Part shown: one piece after another, positions 1 through 4,703 of the stretch
How positions within the stretch are numbered: the stretch's first letter is position 1
Layout: the number at the start of each line of letters is the position of its first letter
Source of the DNA: Promethearchaeia archaeon
GTDB taxonomy: Archaea > Asgardarchaeota > Lokiarchaeia > Sigyniarchaeales > SOKP01
Assembly: GCA_029856295.1 (NCBI GenBank)
Contig: JAHQWS010000103.1
Coordinates: 1 to 7,583 of the forward strand
DNA length: 7,583 bases
Reading direction: 5' to 3'
Program-made: the position numbers and the translations under genes
Notes under the pieces: generated by a model
Seen by the model: only the letters and a program-made list of their open reading frames with translations
The model's database searches: none
Told to the model about the DNA's origin: nothing

Positions 1-2
1 TT

Positions 3-320
3 CTTAATCAATACTCTAACTCTCTGGATTTCAAGAGCTTTGAGATTCAACATCATTCTATTTTTAAAAGGCTCGAATTAGAATATTTAGGAGACAAGAC
101 TATTAATGAAATTAGAGATCTTATGATTCCTAAGTTATTAAAGGAAATACCTGAATTTGTTACTCCCCCCATTTCATTTAATGAATCAAATCAACCTAAT
201 AAAATCCATTTTTCCTGTTTTATAGCCACAAAAGAGAAAGACATTAACTACTCGCGGAAACGGTTTGCTGAAATTAGAGATATTCTTAAAAAAATCTATA
301 ATTTTGAAGTAATTAAATAG
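3..320 (+). CDS. C-terminal part of an unrecognised protein (5' end outside window)
   Basis: The frame is open from the window edge, with its first full codon at base 3, to a TAG at 318-320. This gives about 105 C-terminal residues. An internal ATG at 123 would give only 65 residues, but the upstream codons read as ordinary protein (for example RLELEYLGDKTINEIRDL), so the gene almost certainly starts before the window. The fragment is hydrophilic, without membrane segments. It has a probable amphipathic helix near its start, a proline-containing linker (TPPISFNES) and a basic helix near the end (SRKRFAEIRDILKKIY). I do not recognise a family. Its stop lies inside the 3' end of the convergent winged-helix membrane gene (8-bp overlap), so the two transcripts are antisense at their ends. 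Coding status is likely; the function is unknown. Confidence 0.6.
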   Translation, partial: LNQYSNSLDFKSFEIQHHSIFKRLELEYLGDKTINEIRDLMIPKLLKEIPEFVTPPISFNESNQPNKIHFSCFIATKEKDINYSRKRFAEIRDILKKIYNFEVIK

Positions 321-1209
321 ATAAGAACAGAACGATAGTAAAGCTGCCATAATGAAGCAACAAGGCAATAATTAGGCCTCTTTCAATTTTCAAACCCTTA
401 CTCACTTTTAAATTATACGTCAAAAGCCATAATGATAAAATTTGAAAAAAGATGAGCAACACCGTGTCTATGAAATTAATATAGGTTATTTGAATCAATC
501 CTGTAGATAGCAAAATGAAATGAATTAATAAATAAATCACCATCGGATATAATATAATAGGAAAAGAGAGAAAAAAGTCAAATGTATTTCCCTTTTTTCT
601 ATAAAACAGTCGACAGAAAATTTCCACGAGTAAAAAATAAATTAGGAAATTAACTATGAATATTATAGAAAAAACTACATGAGATATAAGCGGTAATCTA
701 TAAATGTCTTCTGGAGTCTTAATAAAAAACAGTAAAAATGAATAAAATCCATTTAAACCACATAAAATTGTTCCCATTATTAAAATTACAGCCGAAATTA
801 TTGTATTATATCTTTTGTCCTTTTCTTCAAATGAAATAAATTTTATAGGTGTTAGAGCAAAGAGGAATTTTAAAAGAGGGGAGTTAAACTCTCCTTTAGA
901 AAATTTTGAAGATTCGATTATTTCTATATTTTCTTTTAGAGAGGTATATGCGTGCATCCCTAAATCTGAAAGATAATACTTTTTATTTTTTCCTTGTTCG
1001 ATTAATTGAGATAAAGAATCTAAATGATGATATATTGTACCAGTGCTCACTTTTAGTGCTTTTTTTAGGTTTGTAAAAGAAGAAAATTCATTATCACCGA
1101 TAATTTTTATGATTTTTCTGCGAATTTCATGACTTAACGCATAATAAAAACTAGATTCAACATCTGGTTTATTATCAGCCTTTGAATTTTCTTCCTTGTC
1201 CTTATTAAT
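313..1209 (-). CDS. Winged-helix regulator fused to a five-TM Yip1-like membrane domain; apparent ATT start
   Basis: Likely a membrane-anchored DNA-binding regulator of 298 residues. Residues 1-19 are charged (MNKDKEENSKADNKP). Residues about 20-95 form an ArsR-like winged helix: ALSHEIRRKIIKIIGD is helix 1, FTNLKKALKVSTGTIYHHLDSL the helix-turn-helix, and IEQGKNKKYYLSDLG the wing. A linker follows, then five hydrophobic segments at about 136-163, 174-198, 213-235, 243-265 and 278-297. The five-helix layout and the ending (ILSLWLLTYNLKVSKGL, then ERGLIIALLLHYG) resemble the Yip1 fold; I infer this by eye. Start choice: the only in-frame GTG, at 1050, falls inside the recognition-helix region and would destroy the winged helix. 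No ATG, GTG or TTG occurs in frame upstream before the stop at 1216-1218. The ATT at 1207-1209 lies 9 nt after AGGAAGG. It is second in an operon, 21 nt after the four-TM gene. The ligand and target genes are unknown. Confidence 0.8.
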   Translation of the reverse strand: MNKDKEENSKADNKPDVESSFYYALSHEIRRKIIKIIGDNEFSSFTNLKKALKVSTGTIYHHLDSLSQLIEQGKNKKYYLSDLGMHAYTSLKENIEIIESSKFSKGEFNSPLLKFLFALTPIKFISFEEKDKRYNTIISAVILIMGTILCGLNGFYSFLLFFIKTPEDIYRLPLISHVVFSIIFIVNFLIYFLLVEIFCRLFYRKKGNTFDFFLSFPIILYPMVIYLLIHFILLSTGLIQITYINFIDTVLLIFFQILSLWLLTYNLKVSKGLKIERGLIIALLLHYGSFTIVLFLSI

Positions 1210-1218
1210 AGTTAATTA

Positions 1219-1225
1219 CCTTCCT
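1219..1225 (-). promoter_or_regulatory. Shine-Dalgarno AGGAAGG deciding the ATT start of the winged-helix membrane gene
   Basis: On the minus strand AGGAAGG sits 9 nt before the ATT at 1209-1207 and just after the TAG stop of the upstream four-TM gene. It is the best Shine-Dalgarno match in front of any gene here. No canonical start codon in the right frame follows it before the winged-helix domain begins, which is why ATT is proposed as initiator. Confidence 0.6.
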
Positions 1226-1230
1226 AATAA

Positions 1231-1656
1231 CTATTCTTTTGCTATTAATATTAACATTATATTTATAATCATTATCATAAATCCCGCAATACACAAATAA
1301 AATCCTATTCCTGCTTTTGATAGATAAAATAATTCCCCAGGTATAAAATCAACCAAAAAAAGGCTAAGAAACCCTAAACCAATTAGCGTAATAATAACTG
1401 AATTGATTTTGTATTCAAGATTAGATATAACTAAAAGACTTGCTATTAAGCAAATGATACCACTAATTAATGGAAATAAAAATATAAATGATTCTTCTAC
1501 CGCTGTAATCGTATATAAAATATATGCATCAAATAAAGAAAATTCTGAAAACCAGGGTAAAAACTCAGAAACTATTAATAATATAGATCCAACTAAGCCT
1601 ACTAATCTAAAATCGAGAATATTCAAAGCTTTCTCTTTATAATTTATTGGAGTCAT
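1231..1656 (-). CDS. Four-TM integral membrane protein, unrecognised family
   Basis: A 141-residue protein made almost entirely of four hydrophobic helices, at about 17-36, 57-78, 84-104 and 114-138. It has a short basic N-terminus (MTPINYKEKA) and a FLPW motif (residues 32-35) at the outer end of helix 1. Small archaeal proteins of this general layout are common, but I cannot name a family or a function. The ATG at 1656 is chosen because a TATA-like element lies about 35-48 bp upstream. No Shine-Dalgarno precedes it, which suits a short-leader or leaderless first gene of an operon. The winged-helix membrane gene follows after 21 nt with its own strong ribosome site, so the two are probably cotranscribed. 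This protein may be the partner or sensor of that regulator, which is inference from position only. Coding is supported by the long open frame and the regular helix pattern. Confidence 0.75.
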   Translation of the reverse strand: MTPINYKEKALNILDFRLVGLVGSILLIVSEFLPWFSEFSLFDAYILYTITAVEESFIFLFPLISGIICLIASLLVISNLEYKINSVIITLIGLGFLSLFLVDFIPGELFYLSKAGIGFYLCIAGFMIMIINIMLILIAKE

Positions 1657-1690
1657 TTTTTTGCTATTTTTGTAAAATTCTATTAATCTG

Positions 1691-1704
1691 AAATATATAT
1701 ATTA
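1691..1704 (-). promoter_or_regulatory. TATA-box candidate for the minus-strand membrane-protein operon
   Basis: On the minus strand TAATATATATATTT lies about 35-48 nt before the ATG at 1656. With the usual archaeal TATA-to-start distance of about 25-28 nt, transcription would begin near 1670, giving a leader of roughly 14 nt. This fits the absence of a Shine-Dalgarno. The background is AT-rich, so the match is suggestive only. Confidence 0.4.
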
Positions 1705-1713
1705 GTGAACATC

Positions 1714-1729
1714 CAATTAATATTAATTG
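1714..1729. promoter_or_regulatory. Perfect 16-bp palindrome, candidate operator
   Basis: CAATTAATATTAATTG reads identically on both strands. It lies 10 bp upstream of the TATA candidate of the minus-strand operon and between two divergent genes, where an archaeal regulator would bind. The winged-helix protein encoded in that operon is the obvious candidate binder (inference). In DNA this AT-rich a chance palindrome of this length is not very rare, so confidence is limited. Confidence 0.35.
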
Positions 1730-1797
1730 TGACTCAAACTTTTTTGAAAATTTAAATCAAATAATTAACAAATAAAGTCAGCAAATATTAATGTTTT

Positions 1798-1814
1798 TTT
1801 TAAAATTTTTAATA
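1798..1814 (+). promoter_or_regulatory. Weak TATA-like element for the acyltransferase-like gene
   Basis: A stretch reading TTTTAAAATTTTTAATA lies about 30-45 nt upstream of the ATG at 1843, the right distance for an archaeal TATA element and a leader of under about 15 nt. There is no Shine-Dalgarno within 15 nt of the ATG. The purine stretch AGGAAAA at 1813-1819 is too far away to act as one. The assignment is weak because the whole region is A/T-rich. Confidence 0.3.
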
Positions 1815-1842
1815 GGAAAACGATTTATTATTATTAGTAAAA

Positions 1843-3267
1843 ATGTCATCTGAAAATATATTAGAAAAGGATACCAAATCACAAGATCTCATTAGTGTTT
1901 TGAAAGAAGATATACCAGTTGAACAAATGCGGGATTATGCTAGCCCCCAAAGAATTAATTCCTTGGATCTCGTGAAGGGTTTTGCGATCATCATGATAAT
2001 TATTTATCACACAACGCAAACATGGTTCGACCGAGACTGGCAATTTCTAAGCGGTATGGTTCTTTCTGTTTTAGATATTTTAGGACCTTCATTGTTTGTC
2101 TTTCTTAGTGCTCTCAGTGTAATTTTTAGTATTCGAAAAAAAACAGGAAAACTTCCCGAGAAAGTGATACGAGCTCGAATTTTTTCTCGGGGAATTTCGA
2201 TTATGGTAATAGGAATGATCTTTAATATAATTGGATTAAGTATTGTGCGACCTGACATTCCTTTTCCATTAAATCTTTGGGGTTGGAATATTCTAATGTT
2301 TATAGGATTCTCCCAAATAGCTTCATATTACGCTTTAAAACTTAAGAAATGGCTTAGAGCAATTTTAGGGATAATAATTATTTTGATCTCGCCAACCCTG
2401 CGATGGTATCTTTACATCGGGAAAGATTCAAGTCTATTAATATTTGTTTTACATTTCATTATAACTTCACCTACTCCTGAAATAACACTTCTACCATGGT
2501 TAGCTATATGTTTTTTATCAACAATATTCGGTGAATTTCTTTTCGAGGCAATGATAGATGGAAGTGAGGTTGCATACAGGCAATTATTTAAAACATTTAT
2601 AATATGGGGAACTATTCTTGTAGTTGTTGGTGTAATAACTGGTTGGCAATTACATACTCCAGAAACTTTAGTAGAATCAGAATATCCCCATTTAAGATTA
2701 TTAAGAATTATGAATCAACAAGATTATTATAAATTCCCGGGAATGCCTGCATTCTTAATAAGAGGTACAATAGGAAATATGTTTTATAACATAGGTGCTG
2801 CTCTTTTAATTATTGCTGTATGCTTCTATCTTATTGATATTAAGAAAATAGACAACTCTTTTACGAGGATGTTAATTTACTTCGGAAAAGTATCTTTAAG
2901 CTTATTTCTTGTTCATTATATGTTTATTCCACTATTCCCTTATCAATTTAATATTGTGATTATAGTCTTCGTCGTATTAGGCTACTTGGGGTTTATGGGC
3001 TTCTTTATGTATATATGGAACGAGTATGCCAAGGGAGTTGGCTCACCTGAATGGTTCATGATACAAATCGGCAGGATTGGGCAAAAGACAGGAGAAAAGG
3101 TTAAAGAAGAAGTTAAAAAGACTGAAGAATTTCTAACGAAAGAAATTAAAAAAACAGAAGAGTTTATAACGAAAGAGATCAAAAAAACGGAACAGTTTAT
3201 CGTAAAGGAAGGGAAAAAGATAAAGGAAAAAACTAAAGAGATTATAAAAAAAGATAAAGAGAAATAA
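1843..3267 (+). CDS. Multi-pass membrane acyltransferase-like protein (HGSNAT/DUF1624-like) with hendecad-repeat tail
   Basis: A 474-residue polytopic membrane protein. Residues 1-36 are soluble and acidic. R37 to H56 (R-I-N-S-L-D-L-V-K-G then IIIYHT) match the opening of the DUF1624/heparan-alpha-glucosaminide N-acetyltransferase catalytic domain, usually R-x-x-x-L-D-x-x-R-G followed by a hydrophobic helix ending in a polar or His residue. PSLFVFLSALSVIFSIRKK (82-100) matches the next family helix, with its loop basic residues. SLSLFLVHYMF (351-361) matches the late helix with a conserved His. About ten hydrophobic segments span 46-390. The family moves acyl groups, typically from acetyl-CoA, across the membrane to sugars; the acceptor here is unknown. 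Residues 414-474 are a highly charged tail of 11-residue repeats, unusual for the family and presumably cytosolic. K45 replaces the usual Arg. It is a single-gene unit, divergent from the membrane-protein operon. The family assignment is by motif recognition. Confidence 0.75.
   Translation: MSSENILEKDTKSQDLISVLKEDIPVEQMRDYASPQRINSLDLVKGFAIIMIIIYHTTQTWFDRDWQFLSGMVLSVLDILGPSLFVFLSALSVIFSIRKKTGKLPEKVIRARIFSRGISIMVIGMIFNIIGLSIVRPDIPFPLNLWGWNILMFIGFSQIASYYALKLKKWLRAILGIIIILISPTLRWYLYIGKDSSLLIFVLHFIITSPTPEITLLPWLAICFLSTIFGEFLFEAMIDGSEVAYRQLFKTFIIWGTILVVVGVITGWQLHTPETLVESEYPHLRLLRIMNQQDYYKFPGMPAFLIRGTIGNMFYNIGAALLIIAVCFYLIDIKKIDNSFTRMLIYFGKVSLSLFLVHYMFIPLFPYQFNIVIIVFVVLGYLGFMGFFMYIWNEYAKGVGSPEWFMIQIGRIGQKTGEKVKEEVKKTEEFLTKEIKKTEEFITKEIKKTEQFIVKEGKKIKEKTKEIIKKDKEK
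3082..3267 (+). repeat. Tandem 33-nt repeats encoding 11-residue (hendecad) helical repeats
   Basis: Five consecutive 11-residue units plus a six-residue remnant: QKTGEKVKEEV, KKTEEFLTKEI, KKTEEFITKEI, KKTEQFIVKEG, KKIKEKTKEII, KKDKEK. The three best copies occupy 3115-3147, 3148-3180 and 3181-3213. The first two match at 27 of 33 bases; five of the six differences are silent and the other is Leu to Ile. The peptide is therefore better conserved than the DNA. Eleven-residue periodicity is known from amphipathic lipid-binding helices and right-handed coiled coils. Confidence 0.85.
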
Positions 3268-3276
3268 ATCCGATAC

Positions 3277-3338
3277 AAAAACGTATTTAATACTTTTTGA
3301 AAGCATTGAATCGAGTCAGCCAGTAGCTTTTATTTTTT
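3277..3338 (+). terminator. Probable T-rich terminator region after the acyltransferase-like gene
   Basis: Ten bases after the stop codon, an A5 tract, the arms GTATT/AATAC and a T5 tract (3294-3298) follow each other. Further T tracts lie at 3328-3331 and 3333-3338. Archaeal RNA polymerase terminates at T-rich tracts, so this region probably ends the transcript. The hairpin is weak and has a bulge, so the T tracts are the better evidence. Confidence 0.35.
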
Positions 3339-3381
3339 AAATAATATTTAAAATAATATCTAGCGAAGTATTATATAGAAA

Positions 3382-3398
3382 AAAAATATAAATATATA
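3382..3398 (+). promoter_or_regulatory. TATA-box candidate for the small GTPase gene
   Basis: AAAATATAAATATATAG lies in the 203-bp gap before the GTPase. A start about 25 nt downstream would fall near 3415-3422, leaving a leader of about 50 nt that contains the purine-rich ribosome-site candidate at 3456-3462. The AT-rich context lowers specificity. Confidence 0.35.
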
Positions 3399-3455
3399 GG
3401 GAAATAGATCAAATATTAAAAGAAAAAGAAAATCAATATCAATTTAAAATAACTG

Positions 3456-3462
3456 AAAAGGG
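3456..3462 (+). promoter_or_regulatory. Shine-Dalgarno-like AAAAGGG before the proposed ATC start of the GTPase
   Basis: AAAAGGG is followed after 8 nt by ATC at 3471, from which the protein reads MSDIEESYKFKICIYG, a natural N-terminus for a Ras-family GTPase. A competing purine stretch, GAGGAAAG at 3483-3490, would sit 13 nt before an ATT at 3504, but that start would trim the first beta strand. The site is modest and the choice between the two is not settled. Confidence 0.4.
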
Positions 3463-3470
3463 TTTTCACG

Positions 3471-3998
3471 ATCTCTGATATAGAGGAAAGTTATAAATTT
3501 AAGATTTGTATTTATGGCGCGGGTGGTGTTGGTAAAACCTCGCTATTAATTCGTTATGTTAAGGACAGATTTGAGGAAAATTTAATCAAGACAATTGGGA
3601 CAAATTTTCTTATTAAGGATGTAAAAATCGATGATATAAACATAAGATTATTATTGTGGGATATTGGGGGTCAAGCCCAGTTCGCAAAGCTTAGAACAAT
3701 CTATTTTAAAGGAAGTAATGCTGCCCTTGGCGTCTTCGCACTTGATAATTTACCCTCTTTACTTAAATTACCTGGCTGGGTAAGTTCTATTAAAAAAACC
3801 GTAAAAAAATCAATTCCCATGATAATTTTGGGCAATAAATCAGATTTAACACGCCAAGTTGATCAAGCAGAGGCAAAAGATTTAGCAAAAAGGTTAGGTG
3901 GTGAATATTTAGAAACATCAGCAAAAACAGGAGACAATGTAGAGTTGGCGTTTAAAAAGATTGCAAATGCATGCCTCGAGACTGTTTTAATTGATTAG
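3471..3998 (+). CDS. Ras/Rab-like small GTPase; apparent ATC start
   Basis: A complete 175-residue small GTPase with all five nucleotide-binding motifs. G1 is GAGGVGKTS (16-24), G2 the Thr of KTIGTNF (T41), G3 WDIGGQ (63-68), G4 NKSD (122-125) and G5 ETSAK (148-152). TIGTNF and the run from G3 through IYFKGSNAALGVF follow the Rab pattern, while D-I-G-G-Q has the Arf-style double Gly in place of D-T-A-G-Q. The catalytic Gln (Q68) is kept, so GTP hydrolysis is expected. There is no C-terminal prenylation motif (it ends ETVLID) and no transmembrane segment. Start choice: the first canonical in-frame codon is TTG at 3654, just before G3, which would remove the P-loop. The frame is open back to 3453 with no ATG, GTG or TTG. 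Candidates are CTG 3453, ATC 3471, ATA 3480 and ATT 3504; ATC has the best-spaced ribosome site. The gene has its own promoter candidate and is convergent with the HAD gene. A recent start-codon mutation is possible, but the body looks intact. Confidence 0.85.
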   Translation: MSDIEESYKFKICIYGAGGVGKTSLLIRYVKDRFEENLIKTIGTNFLIKDVKIDDINIRLLLWDIGGQAQFAKLRTIYFKGSNAALGVFALDNLPSLLKLPGWVSSIKKTVKKSIPMIILGNKSDLTRQVDQAEAKDLAKRLGGEYLETSAKTGDNVELAFKKIANACLETVLID

Positions 3999-4015
3999 CT
4001 GATACTTTAAATCAA

Positions 4016-4024
4016 TTTTTTTTT
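4016..4024 (+). terminator. Poly-T terminator after the GTPase gene
   Basis: A run of nine T begins 18 bp after the GTPase stop codon, followed by another T5 tract. It lies in the 62-bp gap between the convergent GTPase and HAD genes. Archaeal termination at T-rich tracts makes this the likely 3' end. The minus strand has no comparable T run in the gap. Confidence 0.5.
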
Positions 4025-4060
4025 CTAGTTTTTAAAGATTTTATTATTCTAAACTTTCTT

Positions 4061-4684
4061 TCAGTTAATTATTATCCCTAAATTTCTTAATTCTTCAATT
4101 AAATCTTCCACAGTGGTAAAATAAATTCCCACTATCCCTAATTGCTTAGCAGATACCACATTATTAAGACCATCATCGATAAATAAAATCTCTTCTGGTG
4201 TGCATCCCGCTTTCTCAATTGTATATTGGAAAATCTTTTTTTCAGGTTTAGTCATGTGAACTTCATGGGAAAGTATTAAATCATCAAAATATTCAATAAA
4301 TCCCCATTTTTGATCTAATAAATAATCCCAATGACTTGAATTTACGTTTGATAAAGCTATTAATTTATAATTATTACTATTTTTCAACTTTTTTAGCACT
4401 TCTATGATTTCATGATTAAAACCCGAAATTATGCTATTAAACGCATCAAAAAATTCTTGTTGATTTAAAGCACAGACTTGTAATAATTCACAGGCAAGTT
4501 GGTAAAATTCATCATCACTCATATTTCCTTGATGGTAGATATCTGATTGTCTGAAGAATTCCAACATAATCGGAGTTTGAGGTTTGTTTAATGGTGATAG
4601 AGTAATAATTCTATTGTAAAAATTTGAAAAATCTAATTCTACAATTACCCCACCCAAATCAAAAATTATAGCTTTAATCGTCAT
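4061..4684 (-). CDS. HAD-superfamily phosphatase (YihX/epoxide-hydrolase-N-like)
   Basis: A 207-residue haloacid-dehalogenase-type hydrolase. Motif I is FDLGGV (nucleophile D9), motif II ALSNVN (S112), motif III the Lys of TKPEKK (K146) and motif IV FIDDG (D170, D171). The segment at 15-90 is the helical cap (C1) inserted after motif I. The FDLGGV form, with Gly where many HAD phosphatases have a second Asp, is usual in the subgroup containing YihX sugar-phosphate phosphatases and epoxide-hydrolase N-terminal domains. A small phosphorylated metabolite is the likely substrate but cannot be named. The ATG at 4684 is chosen because the protein then starts MTIKAIIFDLGG, as is typical, with CGAG just upstream. 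An open frame extends to an ATG at 4789, but those extra residues lie over the end of the ThrRS gene and look non-native. It starts 19 nt after the ThrRS stop and is probably cotranscribed. Confidence 0.85.
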   Translation of the reverse strand: MTIKAIIFDLGGVIVELDFSNFYNRIITLSPLNKPQTPIMLEFFRQSDIYHQGNMSDDEFYQLACELLQVCALNQQEFFDAFNSIISGFNHEIIEVLKKLKNSNNYKLIALSNVNSSHWDYLLDQKWGFIEYFDDLILSHEVHMTKPEKKIFQYTIEKAGCTPEEILFIDDGLNNVVSAKQLGIVGIYFTTVEDLIEELRNLGIIIN

Positions 4685-4703
4685 ATATCTCGAAAATAGA
4701 AAA

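Noticed and set aside
186..368. Minus-strand open frame over the partial first gene
   Set aside because: It overlaps the plus-strand partial gene and the end of the regulator in a different frame, with no supporting signal.
313..1050. Shorter membrane regulator beginning at GTG 1050 (245 residues)
   Set aside because: It would start inside the helix-turn-helix and lose helix 1, although the upstream frame continues as clean winged-helix sequence and has a good ribosome site.
1403..1642. Plus-strand open frame inside the four-TM gene
   Set aside because: It is a mirror of the four-helix protein, low in complexity, with no ribosome site; the minus-strand frame has the coherent membrane pattern.
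2007..2258. Minus-strand open frame inside the acyltransferase-like gene
   Set aside because: It is antisense to a conserved membrane region and shows no protein-like features of its own.
3115..3213. Short tandem repeats as a possible CRISPR array or mobile-element end
   Set aside because: The 33-nt units are contiguous, in frame and diverge at silent sites with no spacers; they are coding repeats.
2982..3278. Antisense open frame of 98 residues
   Set aside because: It is the reverse complement of the Lys/Glu repeat region, giving an artificial repetitive Phe/Ser-rich sequence.
3338..3360. Direct repeat AATAATAT/AATAATAT upstream of the GTPase
   Set aside because: It is a short AT-only repeat in AT-rich intergenic DNA, and no function can be supported.
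3654..3998. Shorter GTPase beginning at TTG 3654 (114 residues)
   Set aside because: It would begin just before the WDIGGQ motif and lack the P-loop and switch I, which are clearly encoded in the same frame immediately upstream.
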